A stretch of 64,000 nucleotides of DNA from Luteimonas panaciterrae (GTDB lineage Bacteria > Pseudomonadota > Gammaproteobacteria > Xanthomonadales > Xanthomonadaceae), in the NCBI RefSeq assembly GCF_020511115.1, contig NZ_JAJAVH010000006.1, positions 1 to 64,000 of the forward strand, written 5' to 3'. Under the pieces are notes generated by a model that did no database searches, was not told the origin of the DNA, and worked only from the letters and a program-made list of their open reading frames with translations. The position numbers and the translations under genes were made by a program. Positions 33,674-41,511 of the stretch are shown here, piece by piece. Positions within the stretch are counted from its first letter, which is position 1. Each line of letters opens with the position of its first letter.

Positions 33674-35593
33674 ATGTCTTCTCTGAAATTCACGGATACG
33701 GAGAGATTTCTCCGTCGTCCCGGTCCTGTTGATTCTTCGAGCAAAACACCGCCAGCGCCAAGCGCATCCGGCGGGAGCGCACCTGGCGGAAGCATGCCTA
33801 GTGGGAGCACGCCTAGCGGGATTGCGCCGAGCCAGGCCAATATCCGAGCGATGCTGGAAAAACGCTACGGCCACGGCAGGCCGCTGCATTACCAGCCCAA
33901 TCTGAAACAACCTGCTCTGAAACAGAGCACCAACGGCCGCACAGGTGCCGCCTTGAATTCGGCCATGGCAATCCCGCCGATCTCATCGCCGCTTCCGCCA
34001 CGACAGCCTGCCGTTCCTCAATTGCCGGTACCGCCCTTCGCGGTGCGCGTGCTCAACAATTTGAGCTTCGGCGTGACCGCCGCCGAAATCACCGCGTTCA
34101 ACGCACTCGGCAGCGATGACGTCTCGCGGCTCACCGCCTACGTCGACAAGCAGCTGAACTGGAGCGCGATCGACGACAGCGCGGTCGAATCACGGCTCAC
34201 CACCGCCGGCTACAACACCCTCGGCAAGAGCCTCACCCAGCTCTGGGCCGATCACGTGCTGCCCGATCCGGCCTGGGAAGTCCGCATGCGACCCGCCTGG
34301 GAAGTGCAACGTGCCGCCCTCGTGCGCGCGGTGCATTCCAAGCGGCAGTTGCGCGAAGTGATGGTCATGTTCTGGCATGACCATTTCAACGTCATGGCCA
34401 CGGATTTCTCGACCGGCCCGGTCTACGTGCATTACGACCGCGACGTGATCCGCCAGCACGCCTTCGGCAATTTCCGCGCGATGCTCGAGTCCGTGGCCTC
34501 CAGCACGTCGATGCTGTACTACCTCGACAACCAGTCGAACACGCGCGCCGGCCCCAACGAGAACTTCGCGCGCGAACTGCTCGAACTGCACACCTTCGGC
34601 AGCGAGAACTACCTGGGCCTGATGGATCCGTTCCAGGTGCCGCCCTGTCCGGAAGACCCGAACTTCCCGATCGGCTACACCGACATCGACGTTTACGAAA
34701 CCGCCGCGGCGTTCACCGGCTGGGCGATCAAGAACGGCCACTGGCAATTCCCGACCGAGAACGACGGCACCTTCGTCTATCGTTCCACCTGGCACGACAC
34801 CGGGCCGAAGTATCCGCTCGGCATGTTCCTCTATCCCGAGCAGGCCGCGCTCAAGGACGGACGCGACATCCTCGACCGCATCGCGCAGCATCCGCGCGTG
34901 GCGAAATTCATCTGCAAGAAACTGATCCGCCGTTTCTTCACCGATACGCCAGACCAGGCCTTGATCGACAGCGCCGCGGCGGTGTTCCGCGCCAACTGGC
35001 AGCGCGCGGATCAGATCAAGCTCACCCTGCGCCATATCCTGCTCTCCTCCGCCGCCTACAACAGCTGGGGACAGAAGATCCGGCGGCCGTTCGAGGCCGT
35101 CGCCGCGGCGCTTCGCGCGCTCGGCAGCCAATGGACGCTGCCCATCGGCCAGCCCGGCGACGAATACACATGGCGGATGGGACTCGCGGGACACACACCC
35201 TACGACTGGCCCGCGCCCAACGGTTATCCGGACACGGCGGCGGCATGGTCGGGCTCGAACACGTTCGGCATGACCTGGAACCTGCTCGGCTGGCTCACGG
35301 AAAAATCCATCGACAGCGTGCCGATCGCGCCGATCCTGGCCACCACCCGCAGCAGCGTCACGCAGTGGACATCGCGCAACCTCGTCGACTTCTGGTGCCA
35401 GCGCATCCTCGGCTACCTGCCGGCGCGGCGCCAGATCCTGGTCGATTTCATGCGCCAGAACGGCGCCGAGACGGAGGTCATCACCGATACCGACACGTGG
35501 TCGCTCAACGACCTGAGGAAGCACTACAACCAGCAACGGTTGCGCAGCATGGTCGCGATGATCCTGCTGTCACCCGAATTCTTCGCGCGCTGA
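33674..35593 (+). CDS. DUF1800 domain protein with Gly/Ser/Pro-rich N-terminal repeats
   Basis: A 639-residue protein. Residues 1-100 are low-complexity, including an imperfect pentapeptide repeat (GGSAP, GGSMP, SGSTP, SGIAP). The remainder is a DUF1800 domain: VLNNLSFGVTAAEITAFNALG, MVMFWHDHFNV, GPNENFARELLELHTFG, ETAAAFTGW, TWHDTGPK and ending MVAMILLSPEFF. DUF1800 proteins almost always occur beside DUF1501 proteins, as here (10 bp apart), and are probably surface or periplasmic; the function is unknown. No clear signal peptide. Start at 33674 (after GGGGG); 33656 and 33620 are in-frame alternatives. Confidence 0.83.
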   Translation: MSSLKFTDTERFLRRPGPVDSSSKTPPAPSASGGSAPGGSMPSGSTPSGIAPSQANIRAMLEKRYGHGRPLHYQPNLKQPALKQSTNGRTGAALNSAMAIPPISSPLPPRQPAVPQLPVPPFAVRVLNNLSFGVTAAEITAFNALGSDDVSRLTAYVDKQLNWSAIDDSAVESRLTTAGYNTLGKSLTQLWADHVLPDPAWEVRMRPAWEVQRAALVRAVHSKRQLREVMVMFWHDHFNVMATDFSTGPVYVHYDRDVIRQHAFGNFRAMLESVASSTSMLYYLDNQSNTRAGPNENFARELLELHTFGSENYLGLMDPFQVPPCPEDPNFPIGYTDIDVYETAAAFTGWAIKNGHWQFPTENDGTFVYRSTWHDTGPKYPLGMFLYPEQAALKDGRDILDRIAQHPRVAKFICKKLIRRFFTDTPDQALIDSAAAVFRANWQRADQIKLTLRHILLSSAAYNSWGQKIRRPFEAVAAALRALGSQWTLPIGQPGDEYTWRMGLAGHTPYDWPAPNGYPDTAAAWSGSNTFGMTWNLLGWLTEKSIDSVPIAPILATTRSSVTQWTSRNLVDFWCQRILGYLPARRQILVDFMRQNGAETEVITDTDTWSLNDLRKHYNQQRLRSMVAMILLSPEFFAR

Positions 35594-35603
35594 GGAGACT
35601 GCC

Positions 35604-37085
35604 ATGTCACGACCCATGTCACGTTTAGCCCTCAATCGCCGCGAATTCCTCAAGGGCTGCGGCGCCACGGTCGCCGGCGGCGTCGCAGGCCCTGCGCTGT
35701 TCTTCTCCGATCCCGCCTTTGCCGCGGCCAATACCTACGACACCGTCGTGCACGTGTTCCTGCGCGGCGGCATCGACGGGCTCAATCTGGTGCCGCCGAT
35801 TGCCGGCAACGACCGCACGTTCTACGAACAGGCACGTCCGGACCTCGCCATCGCCGCCACCGGCACCTACGCCGCGCTGCCACTGACGCTCGCCGACGGC
35901 AGCGCCACGGGCTTCGGCCTGCATCCTTCCGCGACCGGCCTGCGCGACATCTGGGCCGACGGCAAACTGGCGATCGTGCAATCCTGCGGCATGCTGACGA
36001 CGGTGACGCGCAGCCATTTCGATGCGCAGCTCTATCTCGATCTCGGCACGCCCGGACAACACGGCAGCGGCACCGGCTGGATCACCCGCGCCTGGAACAC
36101 GCAGCCCGGCACCATCGGCAACGAAATCATGCCGGCGCTGGCCGTCAACAGCCGCACGCCGGCGAACCTGCTCGGCGCGACGCAGGCGCTCAGCATGGGC
36201 AACCCGCAGGACTTCGCGCTCAACGCAACCGCCTGGGCATGGCAGAAGCGGCGCGACGGCGATCCGGCCGGCTACAAGGGCGTCAGCGAAACGCTGGCCT
36301 CCCTTTGGGCCGGCAGCACCGCGCTGGAGGCGAGTGGACAACGCGCCGATCGCTCGCTGCGCGTGATCGCGGCGCAACCCTATGCCGCGCTGCCGGCCGG
36401 ATGGCCGACCACCGAATTCGCGCGCCAGTTGTGGACGGTGGCGCAATCGATCCGCTTCAACCTCGGCATGCGCTATGCCGCGATCGATCTCGGTGGGTGG
36501 GACACACACGAGAGCCAAGGCACCGCCGGCAGCGGCTACCACTACTACCAGAACAAGATCGCCGAACTGTCGCAGGCGCTGACCGCGTTCTACGCCAATC
36601 TCAAGACCGGTGGCGAGATCGGGCGCGTGACCGTGATCGTGCAATCCGAATTCGGTCGCCGCGTGCGCCAGAATGGCAGCGGCGGCACCGATCATGGCTA
36701 CGGCAATCCGCTGCTGGTGTTCGGCGGCGCGGTCAACGGCCGCAGGATGTACGGACAGTGGAAGGGGCTGGACCCGGAAGTGCTGTCGTCCTACTTCGGC
36801 GATATTCCGGTCACCACCGACTACCGCCGCGTGCTCTCGGAATTGCTGATTCAGCGCATGGGCAACTCACAGATCAGCACGGTGTTCCCCGGTTACACCG
36901 GCTACGTGCCGCTCGGCCTGTTCGCCAGCAGCAACCTCACGCCGCCGCCCACCGGCACGCAACCCGCGTTGCCCGGCGATTCGCCCACGCGACACATCGA
37001 GGTTCCGACGAAACGATTCATCTCGACGAAACGGCGCACCTTCTATTGGCATGTGCTGCGCTGGCTGGAGTTGATGTTCAAGTAA
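35604..37085 (+). CDS. DUF1501 protein with Tat signal
   Basis: A 493-residue protein with a twin-arginine signal: NRREFLKG followed by CGATVAGGVAGPALFFSDPAFAAA. The domain has VVHVFLRGGIDGLNLVPP, FGLHPSATGLRDIW, IDLGGWDTHESQG and EFGRRVRQNGSGGTDHGYGNPLLVFGG, the latter resembling the metal-binding segments of alkaline-phosphatase/sulfatase-superfamily proteins to which DUF1501 is related. It is thus a folded, probably metal-containing periplasmic or exported protein. GAGGAGA precedes the ATG; operon with the DUF1800 gene. Function unknown. Confidence 0.85.
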   Translation: MSRPMSRLALNRREFLKGCGATVAGGVAGPALFFSDPAFAAANTYDTVVHVFLRGGIDGLNLVPPIAGNDRTFYEQARPDLAIAATGTYAALPLTLADGSATGFGLHPSATGLRDIWADGKLAIVQSCGMLTTVTRSHFDAQLYLDLGTPGQHGSGTGWITRAWNTQPGTIGNEIMPALAVNSRTPANLLGATQALSMGNPQDFALNATAWAWQKRRDGDPAGYKGVSETLASLWAGSTALEASGQRADRSLRVIAAQPYAALPAGWPTTEFARQLWTVAQSIRFNLGMRYAAIDLGGWDTHESQGTAGSGYHYYQNKIAELSQALTAFYANLKTGGEIGRVTVIVQSEFGRRVRQNGSGGTDHGYGNPLLVFGGAVNGRRMYGQWKGLDPEVLSSYFGDIPVTTDYRRVLSELLIQRMGNSQISTVFPGYTGYVPLGLFASSNLTPPPTGTQPALPGDSPTRHIEVPTKRFISTKRRTFYWHVLRWLELMFK

Positions 37086-37117
37086 CTTCGCCGCCGCGTC
37101 GATGATGCGACGACAAT

Positions 37118-37147
37118 GCGCGCCGGCCATGACTCTGGCCGGCGCGC
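37118..37147. terminator. Bidirectional hairpin between DUF1501 and TonB-receptor genes
   Basis: Perfect 12-bp stem GCGCGCCGGCCA / TGGCCGGCGCGC with a 6-base loop between two convergent genes. There is no long T run on either side, but it is the strongest hairpin in this stretch. Confidence 0.6.
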
Positions 37148-37159
37148 TTCGCACTCGGC

Positions 37160-39931
37160 TCAATCGAAGTGCAGGTTGTACTCCAGCCAGAACTGCCGGC
37201 CATACGGATCGTAGTTGCCGACCGGGTAATACGGCCAACCACCCTCGCCCGTCTTGTCCAGCGGCGGATGCGTGTTGCGCAGGTTGTTGACGATCAGCGA
37301 CAGCGAATTGTTGTCGTCGAACCGATAGCCGACGCTGCCGTTGTAGAGCATGTAAGGCGCGATGCGGCCGGTGCCGTCGGCATTGGGCAGGCTGCCGTAG
37401 CGGATGCCGTAGAGCGTTGCTGACCACGGCCCGCGCTGCCAGCTCACGTTGCCGTTGAGCTTGCTGCGCCAGCCGTAGAAATCGAGCCCGTTGCGCATGT
37501 CGATGGTGTCGGGATCGTCGGGAAACTGACGATATTCGTGCTTGATCACCAGGCTGTAGGCCAGGCCGGCACGGAAATCGCCGTAGGTACCGGCATTCCA
37601 GCGATAGTTGGTCTTCAGATCGATGCCGCTGACCCGTTCGTAGGATGCGTTGATCGCATTGGTGAGTACGCGCCGGACCTGGTCCGGCTGCACGGAAGCA
37701 TCCGGAGGATTGCGCAGCACGCGACTGATCGCATCCTGGCAAAGCGGCGAATTGATATCGCGCGGTTCACCGCTGAGGGTACTACCGAGGCGGCAATCCG
37801 CTTCGGTGCGCAGGATGCGGTCGGTATCGAGGTCGGTGACCTGATTATCGAGACGGACGTTGTAGTAATCCACGGACAGATCGAAGTTCTGCGAGGGCGA
37901 CCACACGAAGCCGAAACCGTAGGACTTCCCGTTTTCCGGCTTGAGTTCCGGGTTTCCGGTGCTGGTGTAGTCGATCGCCAATCCCGAGTAATCGCATTCG
38001 TCATACGGCTGCCCAGCGGTGCGGCAGCGCCAGTAGTCGGTCATGCCCGGGTTATAGCCGCGCGTCTCGGCGGCGAAGACATAGTTCATGTCCGGCGCGC
38101 GGAAGCTGGTGGCGGCGGTGGCGCGCAGCAGCAGGCTCTGCACAGGACGGAACTCAAGACCGGCGTTCCACGTGCTCTTGCTGATCTTGCGGCCGCCGAA
38201 ACGGAACTCGTCATAACGTGCGGCCGCGTTCGCCGTCAGCTTCTCGAAGATCGGCACCTTGATCTCGGCGCCAATCGCGTAGCGGTCGCGCTCGCCTCGG
38301 GCCGGCACGCCCGCGGTCGTGTTCCAGAAAACGCCCTGCCCCAGTCTCGGATCGGGCCTGTTGCTGTAGCCCTGCTGCCCCGCCTCGACCACGGCGGCCA
38401 GATCCACGCCGCCCGCCGGCAAGTCGAACAGCTTGCCGTTGACGGTGAAGCTGAAGTTCTCGATCCAGGAACTGTTGACGCTCTCGTAGCGACCGCTCAG
38501 CGCGTCGTATTCGGACGAATTCAGCGGCCTGTAAAACCGTGACAGATCCGGGTTGTAGACGTTGACCCCGTCGATCTCGCCCAGCTTCGGACCCAGGAAG
38601 AATTCGTTGACGCCAACGAGCAACGCACGCCGCTTGGTGCGGTTCTCGTAACGCCCGCGATTGTAGGCGGCCTCGTAGCCCCAGTCGGAATCGCCGAAAC
38701 TGCCCTTCGCCCCGACCGTGAACGCCCAGCTTTTCTCGAGATACCGCCGGTTGTTGGCGTGCGCCGAGGTGATTTCCTCCGGCATGAAGTTGCGCTGCAG
38801 GATTTCCGGATTCCCGGTCGCCTGATTGATGAAATAACCGTTGCTGCTGGCATCCGAAGTCCAGGTCGGCACGCTCGTGTTGTTCTGGATGCTGGCGATG
38901 CCGAGCGCTACGTCGGCGAAGAGTTCGGTACGATCGTTCAAGTGCCAGGTCAGGGCACCGTAGGCATCGGCGTTCTTCTTCTCGGTCTGGATGGTCCAGT
39001 ACAGCGGCCTCGCCTCGTAGCTGCCGCAGTAGTAGCCCTGCCTGGGATTGAAGGCGCGGAACACGCTGTCCCCAGCCAGATAGCCGGCCGCGGAGCAGGC
39101 TTCCTCGCCGGGATCGATGTAACTGTTGCGCGACAGGTCGGCGCGACGGCGATTGAACACCGTGTACGGCAATCCCGGCACGCCAGTGGGCTCGTCGGCG
39201 TAGGAGTCCATGTAATCGCGCTGCGATCCCCAGATCGGCTTGCGATGCAGGAATTCGATGCCGTACACCACATCAATGGTGTCGTTCGAGAATCCGCTGG
39301 TGAACTGCAGGCGCTGATTCTGCCCGCCGCCTTCCTGCGTGCCACCGATGCGCACGTTGAGATCGCTGCCGTCGTAATGCTTCTTGAGAATGATGTTGAC
39401 CACGCCGGCGACCGCGTCCGATCCGTACACGGCCGACGCGCCACCCGCCAGCACCTCGATGCGCTCGATCAAGGCGCTGGGAATGTTGGCCAGATTGACG
39501 ATGCTGAGCGATCCCTCGTACGCGAGCGGATAGTCGGCCAGTCGCCGGCCGTTGAGCAGAATCAGGGTGTGGTTCGGCCCGAGACCGCGCAGATTGATCG
39601 TATTGGCCGCCGGGGTGAAGGTGTTGCCGAAATCCTCGCCCTGCACAGAACCATTGTTCTGGACCAGCGAACTGATCGCATCGAACACGCTGCGGAAACC
39701 CTGTGCATCGATTTCCTCCTTCTTGATCACGGTGACCGGCGACGGCCCCTCGAGCGTCGCGCGCGGGATACGCGAGCCGGTGACCACGACGTTCTCCAAA
39801 CTGGTGACCTCGCCTTGCGATGTGGGTTTCGCTTCCTCCACGGTTTGCGCGACAGCGGCACCGGACAATCCGGCGAGAAGAAAAAGGGATGCCCACGGCA
39901 ACGGGCGTCGCGATCGTCTTGCGGCGTACAT
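37160..39931 (-). CDS. TonB-dependent outer-membrane receptor beside the RiPP cluster
   Basis: A 923-residue receptor with a signal peptide (PWASLFLLAGLSGAAVAQ). The plug contains SLENVVVTGSRIPRATLEGP, TINLRGLGPNHTLILLNGRR and AGGASAVYGSDAVAGVVNII, the signature of the large 'TonB-dependent receptor/plug' group of Xanthomonadales that often handles peptides or glycans. The barrel ends FWLEYNLHFD, so the final residue is Asp after Phe. GAGGACA precedes the ATG. It is divergent from the HlyD/C39-transporter operon across 314 bp, so it may be co-regulated with the peptide genes and serve uptake or secretion of the product (inference). Confidence 0.88.
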   Translation of the reverse strand: MYAARRSRRPLPWASLFLLAGLSGAAVAQTVEEAKPTSQGEVTSLENVVVTGSRIPRATLEGPSPVTVIKKEEIDAQGFRSVFDAISSLVQNNGSVQGEDFGNTFTPAANTINLRGLGPNHTLILLNGRRLADYPLAYEGSLSIVNLANIPSALIERIEVLAGGASAVYGSDAVAGVVNIILKKHYDGSDLNVRIGGTQEGGGQNQRLQFTSGFSNDTIDVVYGIEFLHRKPIWGSQRDYMDSYADEPTGVPGLPYTVFNRRRADLSRNSYIDPGEEACSAAGYLAGDSVFRAFNPRQGYYCGSYEARPLYWTIQTEKKNADAYGALTWHLNDRTELFADVALGIASIQNNTSVPTWTSDASSNGYFINQATGNPEILQRNFMPEEITSAHANNRRYLEKSWAFTVGAKGSFGDSDWGYEAAYNRGRYENRTKRRALLVGVNEFFLGPKLGEIDGVNVYNPDLSRFYRPLNSSEYDALSGRYESVNSSWIENFSFTVNGKLFDLPAGGVDLAAVVEAGQQGYSNRPDPRLGQGVFWNTTAGVPARGERDRYAIGAEIKVPIFEKLTANAAARYDEFRFGGRKISKSTWNAGLEFRPVQSLLLRATAATSFRAPDMNYVFAAETRGYNPGMTDYWRCRTAGQPYDECDYSGLAIDYTSTGNPELKPENGKSYGFGFVWSPSQNFDLSVDYYNVRLDNQVTDLDTDRILRTEADCRLGSTLSGEPRDINSPLCQDAISRVLRNPPDASVQPDQVRRVLTNAINASYERVSGIDLKTNYRWNAGTYGDFRAGLAYSLVIKHEYRQFPDDPDTIDMRNGLDFYGWRSKLNGNVSWQRGPWSATLYGIRYGSLPNADGTGRIAPYMLYNGSVGYRFDDNNSLSLIVNNLRNTHPPLDKTGEGGWPYYPVGNYDPYGRQFWLEYNLHFD

Positions 39932-40245
39932 TCGATGTCCTCAACGGAAAGTGCGGCCCCTGCGCGCGCAATCGTGCGGGGAGCCATGCGACGATTCTGT
40001 CTTTGCTGCACCGCGGCATACAATGAAGGCACGTCATGTCGTGATACCCGACACTTATTTGCGACTCGCGTCCGCTTCATGCTGCGAACGCACAGACAGC
40101 GCTTGCAACACTTGCCGGCTTTTGCCAGCCTCCGCACTTTCCCCCTGCAGCGGACCCCATGACCGATCACGCCCCTGCCCCGACGGATCTCCTGACTCCG
40201 TGCACGGCGTGACCATGCTCGATCTCCGCACAGCCTCCCGATGCC
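39932..40245. other. Divergent intergenic region between TonB receptor and RiPP operon
   Basis: 314 bp without a convincing gene. It must carry promoters for both directions. On the + strand a TACAAT at 40019-40024 is the best -10-like hexamer, but the -35 (TCTGTC, 17 bp upstream) is poor. A 17-codon frame at 40165 (MTDHAPAPTDLLTPCTA) has no ribosome site and no relatives here. Nothing resembling a regulator gene is present. Confidence 0.4.
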
Positions 40246-41511
40246 ATGAATGACGGATTGTTCCGGCGCGAGGTACTCGACGCCAGAAAGGAGCAATGGC
40301 TAGGGACGGTACGATTGACCACGTCGCGGCTGGGCTGGCCGATGGCGCTGATCGCCGCTGCCGCCGTGCTGGCGTTGCTGCTGGTGCTGGCGTTCGGCAG
40401 CTATGCGCGCAAGGAGCGCGTGCAGGGGCGCCTGATCCCGTCCGGAGGATTGCTGAGTGTGGCGGCACCGGCGAAGGGGGTCGTCGCGCGTGTGCTGGTG
40501 CGCGAGGGCGATGCGGTACGCCGCGGCCAGGAACTCCTGGAAATCTCCTCGGACCTCGACGCCCCCGATATGGAAGGCGGATTGAGCGCGACCATCGGCG
40601 CGGCGCTGCAACAGAAACGCGAGCGCCTGCAAACCGACCTCAATGACCTGCGCCGAAGCGAAGCGCAACGCACGGCGGCGCTACGGGAGAAGATCGCATC
40701 ACTGTCGCAGCAGCGCACGGCGGCGGAACAGCGCCATCGCCTGCGCAGCACCCAGGCCCGCAACGCGCGTGCGCTGCTGGAACGCGTGCAGCCACTGGAA
40801 AGGCAGCAGATCGTCAGTGCCGTGCAAATCCAGGGCTACGAAGCCGCCGCGCTGGAAGCCGAAGCCGCGGCGGAAACCAGCCGGCAGGAACAACTCGACA
40901 TCGAACAGACGCTCGCCGCCACGCGCGCCGAGTTGAACGCACTGCCGCTGGACACCGCCACGCGTCGCAGCGAGATCGAACGCCTGCTGGCGGACGTCTC
41001 CGAGGACAGCGCACGCAATCGCGTGGAAGGCGGCTTGCGGCTGCGCGCGCCGCGCGCGGGGACGATCGCGGGCCTGTCGGTCTCGGCCGGTGACGCCGTC
41101 GGCCAGAGCCAGCGCCTGCTCTCGCTCATCCCGGAGCGCTCAGCGCTGCAAGCGGAGCTGTGGGTGCCGAGCCGCGCCGCCGGCATGCTGAAGACCGGTA
41201 CGCGCGTGGCGATGCGTTACCACGCCTTCCCCTATCAGCAATACGGGCAACGTTTCGGCCGCATCGTCGAACTTTCCGGCAGCGCGTTGCCGGCGCAGGA
41301 AATCCTGGCACGCAGCGGCATCCGCCTCGATGCGCCAGCCTATCGCGCGATCGTCGCGCTGGATGCGGACACCGGCGCCGCCCTGCCCTTGCGCGCGACC
41401 ATGACGCTCGACGCCGATCTGCTGCTCGAACGCAGACGCCTCTACCAGTTCATCCTCGATCCGCTGCGTACCGTCGACCCGCCGCAAGGCACGGCCGGAG
41501 GCACGCCGTGA
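40246..41511 (+). CDS. HlyD-family periplasmic adaptor of the peptide exporter
   Basis: A 421-residue membrane-fusion protein: a short cytoplasmic N-terminus, one TM segment (MALIAAAAVLALLLVLAFGSYA), and the lipoyl half-motifs VQGRLIPSGGLLSVAAPAKGVVARVLVREGDAV and LRAPRAGTIAGLSVSAGDAVGQ. These flank a long coiled-coil hairpin (about residues 120-270, Glu/Arg/Gln/Ala-rich). It bridges the inner-membrane ABC transporter to an outer-membrane channel such as TolC, which is not encoded here. Its stop overlaps the transporter GTG start (GTGA), so the two are co-translated. First gene of the graspetide-like cluster. Confidence 0.87.
   Translation: MNDGLFRREVLDARKEQWLGTVRLTTSRLGWPMALIAAAAVLALLLVLAFGSYARKERVQGRLIPSGGLLSVAAPAKGVVARVLVREGDAVRRGQELLEISSDLDAPDMEGGLSATIGAALQQKRERLQTDLNDLRRSEAQRTAALREKIASLSQQRTAAEQRHRLRSTQARNARALLERVQPLERQQIVSAVQIQGYEAAALEAEAAAETSRQEQLDIEQTLAATRAELNALPLDTATRRSEIERLLADVSEDSARNRVEGGLRLRAPRAGTIAGLSVSAGDAVGQSQRLLSLIPERSALQAELWVPSRAAGMLKTGTRVAMRYHAFPYQQYGQRFGRIVELSGSALPAQEILARSGIRLDAPAYRAIVALDADTGAALPLRATMTLDADLLLERRRLYQFILDPLRTVDPPQGTAGGTP

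Noticed and set aside
40165-40218. Short + strand frame MTDHAPAPTDLLTPCTA before the HlyD gene as a third precursor
   Set aside because: No ribosome site, no GG leader and no similarity to the two precursors.
41160-41507. Extended start for the C39 transporter
   Set aside because: The added residues are an Arg-rich shadow of the adaptor gene; the C39 domain begins properly at the GTG at 41508.
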